A DNA stretch of 64,000 bases from Micrococcaceae bacterium Sec5.7 (GCA_039636785.1 CP144169.1:3038001-3102000); one strand, 5' to 3'; counted from the stretch's first letter, positions 51,012 to 59,893 are shown. The notes: generated from the sequence alone by a model not told the origin. Program-made: numbers and translations.

Positions 51012-52454
51012 ATGCCCGAAGCATCAGCAGCTGTTTTTGACCTGGCGGTCGTCGGTTCCGGCGGGGGTGCGTTCGCGGCAGCGATCCGGGCCACCAATCT
51101 GGGAAAGCGTGTGGTCATGGTGGAGCGGGCCACCATCGGGGGAACCTGTGTGAACACCGGCTGCGTGCCCTCCAAGGCCCTGCTGGCGGCCGCCGACGCC
51201 CGTCAGACGGCCACGGACGCTGCCCGGTTCCCCGGGATCTCCGCGTCCGTCCGGCCGGTGGACATGCACGCGCTGATCACGGGCAAGCGTGAGCTGGTCG
51301 GGGCGCTGCGCGCGGAGAAATATGTGGATCTGATCGGCGAGTACGGGTGGGAACTGCGCCAGGGAAACGCCGCCTTCACCGGCACCCCGGAGGACCCGTC
51401 CCTGGAGATCACCGCCCCCGACGGAAGCACCACCACCGTCCGGGCAACCCACTACATCATCGCCACGGGTTCGGCCCCGTGGGCCCCGCCCATCGACGGG
51501 CTGCAGGAGACCGACTACCTGACCTCCACCACCGCCATGGAACTGGACGAAGTCCCCGAATCCCTGCTGGTGCTGGGCGCCGGCTATGTGGCATTGGAAC
51601 AGGCCCAGCTTTTCTCCCGGCTGGGCAGCAAAGTCACCATCCTGGCCCGCACCCGGCTGGCCTCCCGGGAGGAACCGGAAGCCTCCCGCACGTTGGCCGG
51701 CGTGTTCGCCGACGAAGGCATCCGGGTCATCCGCCGGGCCACGCTCTCTTCCATCGGCACAGACCCGGTCAGCGGGCAAGTCGTGGCCGACACGCTCAGC
51801 TCCGGTGCCCGGGAAGAAATCCGTGCCGCCAAACTGCTGGTGGCCACCGGCCGGCAGCCCGTCACCGACGGGCTGAACCTGACCGCCGTCGGGGTCAAGA
51901 CCGGGGACCGGGGCGAGATCATGGTCAATGACATGCTCACCAGCACCAACCCGAGGATCTGGGCCGCAGGGGACGTGACCGGACACCCCGAATTCGTCTA
52001 TGTCGCCGCCTACCACGGCTCCCTGATGGTGGAGAACGCGTTCAATGACGCGAACCGCAGCGTTGATTACCGGCACCTGCCACGGGTCACCTTCACCACC
52101 CCGGCCGTGGCCGCGGTCGGCATGACCGACGAGCAGGCCCGGGAAGCCGGCATTGCGTGCGATTGCCGGGTCCTGCCCCTGGACTACGTACCCCGGGCCC
52201 TGGTGAACCGGGATACACGCGGCTTCATCAAGATCGTCGCGGACTCCCGCACCGGGCGCATCCTGGGAATCACCGCCGTCGCCCGGGACGCCGGGGACCT
52301 CGCCGCCGCCGGGGTCTACATCCTGGAAGCAGGCATGACCGTGAATCAGGTAGCGAATATGTGGAGCCCTTACCTGACCATGGCCGAGGGCATCAAAATC
52401 GCCTGCCAGTCCTTCAGCACCGACGTCTCCAGACTCTCCTGCTGCGCCTCCTGA
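51012..52454 (+). CDS. merA: Mercury(II) reductase
   Basis: This 480-residue pyridine-nucleotide disulfide oxidoreductase has an FAD site AVVGSGGGAFAAAI, the redox-active pair in GGTCVNTGCVPSK, an NADPH fold LLVLGAGYVALEQAQLFSRLGSKV, GDVTGHPEF, and the MerA-specific C-terminal vicinal cysteines SCCAS. It reduces Hg(II) to Hg(0) in the cytoplasm. There is no N-terminal MerP-like heavy-metal domain. ATG 51012 follows TTGGAGG. It is the first gene of merA-merB-thioredoxin-CcdA. Confidence 0.96.
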   Translation: MPEASAAVFDLAVVGSGGGAFAAAIRATNLGKRVVMVERATIGGTCVNTGCVPSKALLAAADARQTATDAARFPGISASVRPVDMHALITGKRELVGALRAEKYVDLIGEYGWELRQGNAAFTGTPEDPSLEITAPDGSTTTVRATHYIIATGSAPWAPPIDGLQETDYLTSTTAMELDEVPESLLVLGAGYVALEQAQLFSRLGSKVTILARTRLASREEPEASRTLAGVFADEGIRVIRRATLSSIGTDPVSGQVVADTLSSGAREEIRAAKLLVATGRQPVTDGLNLTAVGVKTGDRGEIMVNDMLTSTNPRIWAAGDVTGHPEFVYVAAYHGSLMVENAFNDANRSVDYRHLPRVTFTTPAVAAVGMTDEQAREAGIACDCRVLPLDYVPRALVNRDTRGFIKIVADSRTGRILGITAVARDAGDLAAAGVYILEAGMTVNQVANMWSPYLTMAEGIKIACQSFSTDVSRLSCCAS

Positions 52455-52483
52455 GAACACTCTTACAAGAAACGGGGATCACC

Positions 52484-53170
52484 ATGGATACCACCGACCT
52501 GACCAAGCTGACCGGCCGGCTCACGACCAACTGGCTCTTCGGGCCGCTGCTGCGGCTGCTGGCCGGCGGCCAACCGGTCACCGTCCGCCAGCTCGCGGAC
52601 GCCACCGGACGTACACCTGATGATGTCGAGGACGCCCTCGATGAGCATCCGGATACCGAACACGACCCGGAGGGCCGCATCGTCGGGCAGGGCCTGACCC
52701 TGAACCCGACCCCGTACCGGTTCAGGACCCGAGGCAGGACCCTGTATACATGGTGTGCCCTGGACACCCTGATCTTCCCGGCCATCCTCGACGCACCAGC
52801 TGTCGTGGAATCCTCCTGCCACGCCACGGGCGCACCCATCCGGCTGACCGTGGACCCCACCGGCGGGGTCAGCGGCGTTGAACCGTCCGGGACCGTCGTC
52901 TCCCTCGTCACCCCCGACGGGAAAGTCCCGGTCCGGACCGGCTTCTGCAACCAGGTCCGCTTCTTCGCCTCCGCACACACCGCCGGACCCTGGCTCGACG
53001 CCCACCCCGGTGCCACGGCCGTGCCCGTTGACGAAGCCCACGCACTGGCCCGCCGGCTCGCCCGGGACCTGGCCACACCGGCCGGCGCGCAGGACTGCTG
53101 TCGGCCGGGCCGCGGTGATACTGCAGTCGGAGTCGCCAACGCAACAAACGAAGGACACCACCGATCATGA
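52484..53170 (+). CDS. merB: Organomercurial lyase
   Basis: This 228-residue MerB has the active-site residues in the expected positions: Cys and Asp in YTWCALDTLIFPAIL (C96/D99 equivalents) and Cys in GFCNQVRFFAS (C159 equivalent). It starts with a winged-helix-like N-terminus. It splits carbon-mercury bonds so that MerA can reduce the ion. ATG 52484 follows GGGGAT, 29 bp after merA. The next gene starts inside its stop codon (ATGA). A CC pair near the C-terminus (QDCCRPG) may help pass on the metal. Confidence 0.96.
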   Translation: MDTTDLTKLTGRLTTNWLFGPLLRLLAGGQPVTVRQLADATGRTPDDVEDALDEHPDTEHDPEGRIVGQGLTLNPTPYRFRTRGRTLYTWCALDTLIFPAILDAPAVVESSCHATGAPIRLTVDPTGGVSGVEPSGTVVSLVTPDGKVPVRTGFCNQVRFFASAHTAGPWLDAHPGATAVPVDEAHALARRLARDLATPAGAQDCCRPGRGDTAVGVANATNEGHHRS

Positions 53171-53760
53171 AGACTTCCCCTGCACCGGGCACAGCAGGGC
53201 GCACCGGTTCTCTGCGCCGGGCCACCGGTCTGGCCGGCCCTGCTGCCATACTTCTTGCAGGGCTACTGCTGGCCGGGTGCGGAGCACCTTCCACGCCCGC
53301 CGGTCCAGCCACCGCCGGGCCCAGTTCCGGGGCATCCGCTCCCGCATCCTCAGGTGCGGCCGCGGCCGGATCCGTCCAGGTACAGACCCTCGGCGGTGCG
53401 TCCCTGACGATCCCCACCGGCCATCCGACCGTCCTGTACTTCTTCACCGCCTCCTGCGGGAGTTGCGTTGCGGGGGCCAAGGCCGTCGCCGCGGGCCTGG
53501 CCAAAGCCGCCCCCGGGGCGCAGGCCATGGCCGTCGATCTTGACCCCGGCGAGCCCACCGAGACCCTGACCGCGTTCATGAGCTCCATCGGTAACCCGCC
53601 CCTGACGTTCACCCGCGACGACGGCACCCTGTTGAAGAAATTCAACGTCGACGCCCTCGGACTGACCGTCGTGCTCAACGGGGCCGGGAAAGAGGTCTAC
53701 CGGGGCGTGGACCCGTCAGCGGACCAGATCGCCCAGGCCCTCGCCGCGGCCGGATCCTAA
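53167..53760 (+). CDS. Thioredoxin-fold lipoprotein of the mer operon
   Basis: This 197-residue protein has a lipoprotein signal with lipobox LLAGC (Cys about 38), an Ala/Pro/Ser linker and a thioredoxin-like domain with VLYFFTASCGSCVAGAKAV, i.e. an SCGSC active site. It is exposed outside the membrane. In the mer operon it may bind Hg(II) and deliver it to the CcdA-like protein, or it may repair oxidised thiols. It overlaps merB by 4 bp. Lacking biochemical evidence, the transport role is inference. Confidence 0.83.
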   Translation: MKTSPAPGTAGRTGSLRRATGLAGPAAILLAGLLLAGCGAPSTPAGPATAGPSSGASAPASSGAAAAGSVQVQTLGGASLTIPTGHPTVLYFFTASCGSCVAGAKAVAAGLAKAAPGAQAMAVDLDPGEPTETLTAFMSSIGNPPLTFTRDDGTLLKKFNVDALGLTVVLNGAGKEVYRGVDPSADQIAQALAAAGS

Positions 53761-53773
53761 GGAGAACCCGGCC

Positions 53774-54718
53774 ATGACAGGAATACTGGCCTTCGCCTTC
53801 GGCGCCGGCATGCTTTCCACGGTCAACCCCTGCGGGTTCGCCATGCTCCCGGCCTTCCTGGCCTACTATCTCGGCCAGGACACAACCTCCCCCTCCGGTC
53901 AACGCTCGATCCTCCGCCGTGCCGTCAACGGACTGCGCGCCGGCGTGCTCGTCAGCCTGGGCTTCGCGGCCGTTTTTACCCTCACCGGGCTGCTCGTCGC
54001 GCTCGGACTGCACACCCTCATCGGGGCCGTCCCCTGGGCGGCCGTCCTGATCGGTGTCCTGCTCGCCGCCGCGGGCATCGCCATGCTTGCCGGCCACCGC
54101 GTCGGCCTGACCCTGAATTCCAACCGGATCAACCGCCCGGGCCGCGGACCCGGCGCGATGATCGCCTTCGGCACCGCCTACGCCGTCGCTTCCCTGTCCT
54201 GCACCCTGGCGGTGCTGCTGGCCGTCATCGCCCAGGCCCTGGCCACCGGAAGCACCGCCACCCTGATCACTGTTTTCATCGCCTATGCCGCCGGTGCCAG
54301 TACCATCCTGATCCTGCTGGCACTCTCATCAGCCCTCGCCAGCGGGGCCCTCACCGCGGTACTCCACCGGGCCGCGCGTTACATACCGCGGATCGCGGGC
54401 GCCGTCCTGGTAATTTCCGGCGGTTACCTGATCGCCTACTGGGCCCCGGCCCTGCTCACCGGTCAATCCAACCAGGCCATCGCCGGCACAATGAACGCCC
54501 TATCATCCACCCTCACCGGAGTCATCGGAGCGAATACCTATCTGATTGCGGTCCTCGCCCTCACCGTCACCGTCATCGTGCTGCTGGCAGCCCTCCGGGC
54601 ACGCCACCGCACCACCGGGACGGACAAGGACAACAAACCCCTATCGGCCGGTGCGCCCCACCAACGCCCAGCCAACGAGGACCCGCCCACGTCTGCAAGA
54701 TCGGATCCACCACGCTGA
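53774..54718 (+). CDS. CcdA/DsbD-like membrane protein of the mer operon
   Basis: This protein of about 314 residues has six to eight hydrophobic segments. It has the CcdA signature Cys in STVNPCGFAMLPAFLAYYLG and a second Cys in AVASLSCTLAVLLAVIAQAL, which mirrors the thiol pair of CcdA/DsbD. It ends in a hydrophilic tail (RARHRTTGTDKDNK). The mer operon lacks merT, merP, merC or merF, so this protein with the thioredoxin lipoprotein may replace them as the mercury importer. A simple thiol-reducing role is the alternative. Confidence 0.82.
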   Translation: MTGILAFAFGAGMLSTVNPCGFAMLPAFLAYYLGQDTTSPSGQRSILRRAVNGLRAGVLVSLGFAAVFTLTGLLVALGLHTLIGAVPWAAVLIGVLLAAAGIAMLAGHRVGLTLNSNRINRPGRGPGAMIAFGTAYAVASLSCTLAVLLAVIAQALATGSTATLITVFIAYAAGASTILILLALSSALASGALTAVLHRAARYIPRIAGAVLVISGGYLIAYWAPALLTGQSNQAIAGTMNALSSTLTGVIGANTYLIAVLALTVTVIVLLAALRARHRTTGTDKDNKPLSAGAPHQRPANEDPPTSARSDPPR

Positions 54719-54728
54719 AATACCACCC

Positions 54729-54748
54729 GCAGGCCACCGGTGGCCTGC
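54729..54748. terminator. Palindrome downstream of the mer operon
   Basis: GCAGGCCACCGGTGGCCTGC is a perfect 20-bp palindrome 10 bp after the CcdA stop. It may terminate the operon, though no T-run follows. Confidence 0.5.
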
Positions 54749-54839
54749 ACGCCCGGCTCCTGGAACGAGGGGACTGGGCTCCCCGGGCTCAGCGGACGAG
54801 AACAAGCCCGCCGCAGACGGCACCGTCGAGTACCTTAAT

Positions 54840-54877
54840 GGGGTGGCTTGTGGATTAGTGGAATATTCGACGCAAAG
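54840..54877 (+). mobile_element. Tn3-type terminal inverted repeat at the mer region
   Basis: GGGGTGGCTTGTGGATTAGT begins a 38-bp stretch matching 29218-29255. It overlaps the stop region of the tnpA remnant on the opposite strand, as in Tn3-family transposons. Confidence 0.7.
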
Positions 54878-54980
54878 GCCCTTTCGGGCATCGTAGTGGT
54901 CTGTATTTGCCGGGTTTGATGCGGTTCGTGCGGGGCCAGATGTAGTCGCCGGTGAGGTTGATGCGTTCCCGCCCGAGTGG
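54855..54980 (-). pseudogene. tnpA: Tn3-family transposase, last ~41 codons
   Basis: It reads PLGRERINLTGDYIWPRTNRIKPGKYRPLRCPKG and stops inside the terminal repeat. LGxExINLTGDY-W is the C-terminal signature of Tn3-type TnpA. The rest of the gene is absent. The mer operon was therefore probably mobilised by a Tn3-family element. Confidence 0.75.
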
Positions 54981-55199
54981 TGGGAAGTGCTGGTGGCCGA
55001 ACGATTCTTGTGCAGAGGACTGTAAACATGGATTTGTCCGAAGGCGTCTTCATACTCCAACATGTTGGGCAGGAGTCCCCAACACGAACCTGCGTAGGCT
55101 ACCCGTCGGCAACGGCGGATTCGGGTGTCCGGCATCTGCCACCCCACACGTGGTCGGCGCGGCGCGGGCGGCTGCCCCGAACCGGGGCGATCGGGCACC

Positions 55200-55439
55200 T
55201 CGATCCGGGGCGACCACCCCTCCAAGAAGGGCAACAAAAGCCTCAAACGGGCGTTCTTTCTCTCCGCCTTCGCTGCGCTGAAAGACCCCCTGTCACGGGC
55301 CTACTACGACCGGAAACGCGCCGAGGGCAAACGCCACAACCGGGCCCTGATCGCTCTCGCACGGCGCCGCTGCGACGTCCTGTTCGCGATGCTCCGCGAC
55401 GGCACACTCTACGACGGGCCCGCACCCCGAACTGCCTAA
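55200..55439 (+). pseudogene. IS110-family transposase, C-terminal fragment
   Basis: The reading SIRGDHPSKKGNKSLKRAFFLSAFAALKDPLSRAYYDRKRAEGKRHNRALIALARRRCDVLFAMLRDGTLYDG is the conserved Transposase_20 end of IS110 elements. No catalytic DEDD part remains. It follows the Tn3 remnant; 240 bases after it hold no gene. Confidence 0.82.
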
Positions 55440-55643
55440 CCGCACCGGCGCCGCACTGACGGAATGACCCTGTCAGTGCGGCGCGCCCTGCCCGAAAACC
55501 ACTCGACCCGCCCGGCAAGAAAACCGGTCCCAATTGCTTGACAAAAAACATAGGGACACCCCCCCCGGATCATTAACGACTGGGGGAATTAATCATGCCG
55601 GGACCGACAGGCCAACAACCCCGATTCTCACTCAATTAGGGGC

Positions 55644-55663
55644 TACTAAAAAGGTAACGGGGG
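55644..55663 (+). repeat. 20-bp direct repeat, left (right copy 57143-57162)
   Basis: TACTAAAAAGGTAACGGGGG occurs exactly at both places. The two copies bracket the methyltransferase and GNAT genes, a 1.48-kb segment. Confidence 0.75.
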
Positions 55664-55679
55664 TAGGAGGGCTAGTGGT

Positions 55680-56324
55680 CTACAGTTTGCGCGCTAGAAC
55701 AAAGGCCTGAGGTGTTCTCTCGAATTCGTCGGGTTCACGAAGGAGTTGAGCTTGAACCTCGATCCCAGCGTTACGGAGCATGGCGGCGATGCGGTCGGGC
55801 GGCAGCCGGTAAGCGTCGAGTGCTACGTCGTGTCCGTACGCCTGCTTAATGTGTCGGGGCTCCTCACCGGTCTGGAAGGCGAGCAGCAGGATTCCGCCGG
55901 CTGCAAGTACACGGCTGAACTCTGCGAACACCACCGGCAACCGCTCCGGCGGTGTATGGATGATTGAGTACCATGCGACAATTCCGCCAAGCATGCTGTC
56001 CGCCAGGCCCAGTGCTTCCATTGACCCCTCGTCAAATCGAAGTTCGGGGTATTCCCGACGGGCGACTGCGACCATCTCCGGTGACAAATCAATCCCGAAC
56101 GTCGTCAGCCCCAGAGAATGCAGATGTGCCGTAACTCGGCCCGGCCCGGAGCCGATATCGGCAATCGTTCCGCTCCCGGCATCCTTTGCTAGTTCGGCAA
56201 ATGCCGCGAGCATCGCGCGGTCAAATGGTTTAGCCGCCAGCTCGGTGCGCAGCAGCTCGGAGTAGTCAACGGCCACGGTGTCGTAGGCCGCGCGCGTGGC
56301 GCCCACGTCGATGGGTTCAGTCAT
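55680..56324 (-). CDS. Class I SAM-dependent methyltransferase
   Basis: This 214-residue protein has motif I GTIADIGSGPGRVTAHLHSLG, LTTFGIDLSPEMVAVARREYP (motif II acidic residue), LGGIVAWYSIIHTPPERLP and AAGGILLLAFQTGEE. It methylates a small molecule of unknown nature. ATG 56324 (MTEPIDVGATRAAYDTVAVDYSELL) is chosen because it starts the fold; a TTG nine codons upstream is not needed. It lies between the two 20-bp direct repeats and is divergent from the GNAT gene. Confidence 0.9.
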   Translation of the reverse strand: MTEPIDVGATRAAYDTVAVDYSELLRTELAAKPFDRAMLAAFAELAKDAGSGTIADIGSGPGRVTAHLHSLGLTTFGIDLSPEMVAVARREYPELRFDEGSMEALGLADSMLGGIVAWYSIIHTPPERLPVVFAEFSRVLAAGGILLLAFQTGEEPRHIKQAYGHDVALDAYRLPPDRIAAMLRNAGIEVQAQLLREPDEFERTPQAFVLARKL

Positions 56325-56428
56325 GCACAGAATCCTATTCGTACTTCTCAATTGTGGGTTCGGCGTGCCGCATTGACCGTCCCGCTATCGGCTCGATCAT
56401 GGGAATCGCGACGAGGTAGGGTGCACTA

Positions 56429-57028
56429 ATGACGCTGCCTGGCATCTTCACGATCAAGCCGACAATCGAGGGTAAGCACGCGAAGCTTCGTCCGTTCACG
56501 CCGGCTGACATTGAGGCGATGGGGCTGATCCTTTCTGACCCTGAGATGCTCCGGTTTACCGGATCAGTGCACACGACCGCCGAAACGGAGGGCCGAGCCT
56601 CTCGACTGGACGCACCCACGCGGCGCTGGTACGAGACTCGGGCGGACCAAGCCGATCGGCTCGACCTTGCAATAGTGGACCAGGTGACCGATAAGTGTGT
56701 GGGCGAAGTTGTGTTGAACGAATGGAGCGAACACAACGACGCATGCAACTTCCGCATTTTGATTGGGGCAGTTGGCCGCAATCGCGGTATCGGTTCGGAA
56801 GCAACCCGAATGGTTGTCGACTACGCGTTCCGAGCCACCAGCCTCAACAGGATCGAGCTGGACGTGTACGCGTTCAATCCGAGGGCACGCCATGTCTATG
56901 AGCGCAGCGGGTTCGTTCACGAAGGGCGGAAGCGTGCGGCGCTCAAGTTCGACGGTAAGTATGTCGATGCAATCGTCATGTCCGTACTCCGCTCTGATTG
57001 GGAAATAGAAAACCGACTGACCTTTTAA
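56429..57028 (+). CDS. GNAT N-acetyltransferase, RimJ/RimL type
   Basis: This 199-residue protein has IEGKHAKLRPFTPADIEAMGLIL at the start, VGEVVLNEWSEHNDACNFRILIG, GRNRGIGSEATRMVVDYAF (acetyl-CoA loop) and LDVYAFNPRARHVYERSGFVHEGRKRAALKFDG. It acetylates an unknown amine. It is divergent from the methyltransferase and shares with it a segment bounded by 20-bp direct repeats. Confidence 0.9.
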   Translation: MTLPGIFTIKPTIEGKHAKLRPFTPADIEAMGLILSDPEMLRFTGSVHTTAETEGRASRLDAPTRRWYETRADQADRLDLAIVDQVTDKCVGEVVLNEWSEHNDACNFRILIGAVGRNRGIGSEATRMVVDYAFRATSLNRIELDVYAFNPRARHVYERSGFVHEGRKRAALKFDGKYVDAIVMSVLRSDWEIENRLTF

Positions 57029-57142
57029 GGTTCCCTCTTCGGCCAGGACGGGCACGATCAGTCAACCCCCACAGCCCTCGGCTAAGGGCTGGCCAAGACT
57101 TAGTGTGGGCGGTGGCGCGGGCGGATCGTGAGATATCCGTGG

Positions 57143-57162
57143 TACTAAAAAGGTAACGGGGG
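57143..57162 (+). repeat. 20-bp direct repeat, right
   Basis: This is an exact copy of TACTAAAAAGGTAACGGGGG at 55644-55663. Confidence 0.75.
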
Positions 57163-57287
57163 CCGGCCGCGGACGCAGCCTGGGACGCGACCACCGCCTC
57201 ACACCATGGCCCGCGCCGGTCGGAGTCTGGCGGCGACCCTGACCCAGGGCCACCCATATGGCCCTAAGGGTGGCCCTGGACCGGCAT

Positions 57288-58103
57288 TTACCTCGACCCG
57301 GCTCCTTGGGCGACAGCAGCCGCCACGGTCAACGGGTCCCGGGGCGCCCGTCCAAGAAGCTGGGCGATGTCATCGGTGGTTCCGTCAAGGAAGCCGTGGG
57401 CGACGGCGGCGTGGATGGACAGCAGCATGGCCGGTTGGAACGGCAGGAGCCCGGCGGTGTTCAGAGACCGCCGGAGGTCCCCCAACGTGCCGGGCCGGTA
57501 GATGGCCCCCACTTCGTCGGCGACCTCCAACGCGGAGATCGCCCGCGTGCCGACCAGGTTGTAGGTTCGTCCGGCATGTGGCTGGGGATCCTGCGCGACG
57601 AGTGATGCTGCGTCGGCCAGGTCCTGGCGGGCGATCGCCGCCACCCGTCCGTGGCCGAACGGCGCCGTAATTGCGCCGGATTCAGGTGCGAGGAGTTGTC
57701 CGATCAGCTCGGCGTAGAGGCCGTTCCGCAGGATCGTCCAGGGAATGGTGCACCGCTTGAGGCGCTGTTCGGTCCACCGGTGGGCCAGCGCAAATCCCAG
57801 GTGGTCTCCGCCGTCGGCCAGGCTCGTGTAGATGATGTGCTGCACGTTGCCGCGTTCGGCGGCGGCAATGACGTTTTCGTGCCGGGCGACGACGACGTCG
57901 TCCTCTGCCGTGCCGGCGGAGACGATGACCAGCGTGTCCACGTCACCAAAGTTCAGAGTGGCGGGGTCGTCGAAGTCGAGCAGTCGAAGGTGCGGATCGT
58001 CGCCCGGCCGGCGGGTTCCGCCAATCGCTTCACAGCCGGCCTGTGAAAGGTGCTGGAGGATTGCCTGGGCGAGCTGGCCGGAGGCTCCGGTAACGAGAAT
58101 CAT
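57288..58103 (-). CDS. NmrA-like NAD(P)-binding protein (atypical SDR)
   Basis: This 271-residue protein has the nucleotide-binding start MILVTGASGQLAQAILQHLSQAG, then VDTLVIVSAGTAEDD, RGNVQHIIYTSLADGG and TILRNGLYAELIG, as in quinone oxidoreductase 2-like or NmrA proteins. The C-terminal QLLGRAPRDPLT is typical of the same group. It probably senses or reduces quinones. It is divergent from an HxlR regulator, with direct repeats between the two, which is the common pairing for this family. Confidence 0.9.
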   Translation of the reverse strand: MILVTGASGQLAQAILQHLSQAGCEAIGGTRRPGDDPHLRLLDFDDPATLNFGDVDTLVIVSAGTAEDDVVVARHENVIAAAERGNVQHIIYTSLADGGDHLGFALAHRWTEQRLKRCTIPWTILRNGLYAELIGQLLAPESGAITAPFGHGRVAAIARQDLADAASLVAQDPQPHAGRTYNLVGTRAISALEVADEVGAIYRPGTLGDLRRSLNTAGLLPFQPAMLLSIHAAVAHGFLDGTTDDIAQLLGRAPRDPLTVAAAVAQGAGSR

Positions 58104-58130
58104 GTATTGGCTTCCTTCGCTGGTTCTTTT

Positions 58131-58158
58131 CGGTAACTAGACTCATCCTCGGTAACTA
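58131..58158. promoter_or_regulatory. Direct-repeat operator between NmrA-like gene and HxlR gene
   Basis: CGGTAACTA occurs at 58131-58139 and again at 58150-58158, 19 bp apart (two helical turns). It lies between the divergent starts and is the likely HxlR binding site. Confidence 0.65.
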
Positions 58159-58185
58159 TCTGGACCTGCACAAGGAGGCACTTTC

Positions 58186-58599
58186 GTGTTAGACAGTCAC
58201 ACCGAAGTAACCGCAGCGCTGGATCCGTGCGGCGGCGCGGACCATCCGGATTGCGGGATCCGGGACGTGCTCGACCGGATCGGCGACAAATGGTCTGTCC
58301 TCGTCATCGTCGAACTAGCCTCCGGGGTCAGGCGCTTCCGGGAGCTGCAACGCGCCATCGACGGGATTTCCCAGCGCATGCTGACTCTGACGGTCAGGCG
58401 GCTTGAACGAGACGGCCTGGTCACCCGGACCGTTTACCCTACGGTCCCTGCGCGGGTCACCTACGAACTCACCGCCCGCGGCAACGGCCTCACCTATTTG
58501 GTAAAGCAGCTCGCTGACTGGTCGTTGGAGCACAAGGATGCCATTGGACGATCAAGGGACCTATACGACGAGGAGAATCCAGACCACGGGATCCGGTAG
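58186..58599 (+). CDS. HxlR-family transcriptional regulator
   Basis: This 137-residue regulator has the HxlR layout: [77 protein letters not shown]. The conserved Cys near residue 22 is often a redox switch in this family. It starts with GTG (58186) after AAGGAGG and is divergent from the NmrA-like gene, which it probably controls. Confidence 0.93.
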   Translation: MLDSHTEVTAALDPCGGADHPDCGIRDVLDRIGDKWSVLVIVELASGVRRFRELQRAIDGISQRMLTLTVRRLERDGLVTRTVYPTVPARVTYELTARGNGLTYLVKQLADWSLEHKDAIGRSRDLYDEENPDHGIR

Positions 58600-58639
58600 C
58601 CGTCGAATGGAGTGACCGCTCAGGGTTCCTTGGGTTCTT

Positions 58640-59836
58640 GCGGTGATTGCAACACTTAGCGGATGGGTGTTGTCATGGCGGGGTATTCAATTTATTTGAG
58701 GCCGGATCTTTTGCAGGTTTTTTGGTCCGGGATGCAGGCGGGTGATTTCATCACCGAAGCCGTGGCTCCGATCAATACGAGCCGGCGGACTGGGCGCCGG
58801 GTTCTCGCGGAGGCCGGGGGTGTCAGGCCCCGGCGGGGCCGGGATCTGAAGGGCCGTTGCCTGACCTTCGCCCAGCGAGAGGAGATCGCGGTGCTGCGCG
58901 CCCAGGGACGATCATTGCGGCAGATCGGGGCCGTGGTCGGCAGAGCGGCGTCGACGGTGTCCAGGGAGCTGCGGCGCAACTCGGTGGCAGGATTGCCCTA
59001 CCGGGCGACGTCGGCTCACGCGCTGGCGTATGAGCGGGCTTCGCGGCCGAAACCGGCGAAACTGCACACCAATCCGGTGTTGCGTGCGAAGGTGGAAGGG
59101 GACCTGAAAAAGAAGTACTCACCGGAGCAGATCGCAGGACGCCTGCAGGTTGAGTTTCCCGATGAGCCGGAGATGCGGGTGTCACCTGAGACCATTTACC
59201 AGTCCCTCTACGTTCAGTCCCGCGGAGCACTCAACCGCGATCTGGCCGCGTGTTTGCGCACCGGGCGGGCTATCAGGCAGCCCTGCAGGAAGGCCGGCCA
59301 GCGGAAGAACCGGATCCCGGGGATGATCAATATCTCCGAACGCCCACCCGAGGTTCAGGACCGGGCCGTGCCAGGGCATTGGGAAGGGGATTTAATCATC
59401 GGCAAGGGGAATCAGTCCGCGATCGGGACGCTGGTCGAGCGGACCACCAATTACACGATGCTCGTGCACCTGCCGGACGGGTACAAGGCCGAGCAGATGC
59501 GTGATGCGCTGACCGCGAAGATCAAGACGCTCCCCGAGGCGCTGCGGCATTCCCTGACCTGGGATCAGGGCATCGAGATGCAGGACTGGAAAACCGTGAA
59601 GATCGACACCGGCATCGAGATCTACTTCTGCGACCCGCACTCGCCCTGGCAGCGCGGCCTCAATGAAAACACCAATGGCCTGCTGCGCCAGTATTTCCCC
59701 AAGGGCACGGACCTGAGCATCCACAGCGCCGCAGATCTCGACTGGGTTGCCCAGGAACTCAACGACCGGCCGCGGAAAAGACTAGAGTTCAGGAAACCGA
59801 TCGAACTGATCGAAAACCTCCTGTTGCAATGACCGC
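58640..59836 (+). mobile_element. IS30-family insertion sequence
   Basis: Terminal repeats GCGGTGATTGCAACA (58640-58654) and TGTTGCAATGACCGC (59822-59836) match inversely at 14 of 15 positions, and the transposase fills the space between. The transposase stop codon lies inside the right repeat. The exact outer bases and target duplication are not clear to me. It stands directly left of the truncated recombinase. Confidence 0.85.
58663..59832 (+). CDS. IS30-family transposase
   Basis: This protein of about 389 residues has an N-terminal HTH (CLTFAQREEIAVLRAQGRSLRQIGAVVGRAASTVSRELRRN), the IS30 middle (YSPEQIAGRLQ ... VSPETIYQSLY) and a DDE domain: Asp in GHWEGDLIIGKGNQSAIGTLVERTT, Asp in LTWDQGIEM and Glu in WQRGLNENTNGLLRQYFPKGTD. 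It appears intact and should be functional. It begins about 10 bp inside the left inverted repeat. Confidence 0.95.
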   Translation: MGVVMAGYSIYLRPDLLQVFWSGMQAGDFITEAVAPINTSRRTGRRVLAEAGGVRPRRGRDLKGRCLTFAQREEIAVLRAQGRSLRQIGAVVGRAASTVSRELRRNSVAGLPYRATSAHALAYERASRPKPAKLHTNPVLRAKVEGDLKKKYSPEQIAGRLQVEFPDEPEMRVSPETIYQSLYVQSRGALNRDLAACLRTGRAIRQPCRKAGQRKNRIPGMINISERPPEVQDRAVPGHWEGDLIIGKGNQSAIGTLVERTTNYTMLVHLPDGYKAEQMRDALTAKIKTLPEALRHSLTWDQGIEMQDWKTVKIDTGIEIYFCDPHSPWQRGLNENTNGLLRQYFPKGTDLSIHSAADLDWVAQELNDRPRKRLEFRKPIELIENLLLQ

Positions 59837-59862
59837 CTGAATCCGCCGTTCCCTAAACGGAA

Positions 59863-59893
59863 CGGCAAAACCGCCATTTCAAGCTGCGATTTA
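59863..59893. repeat. Partial site-adjacent tract, copy D
   Basis: ACCGCCATTTCAAGCTGCGA matches part of tracts A, B and C. It lies between the IS30 end and the recombinase fragment. Confidence 0.45.

Noticed and set aside
57017..57058. Further crossover-like site after the GNAT gene at 56429
   Set aside because: TTCGGC and CGGGCA are present but with two extra bases between them, and the left half does not match.
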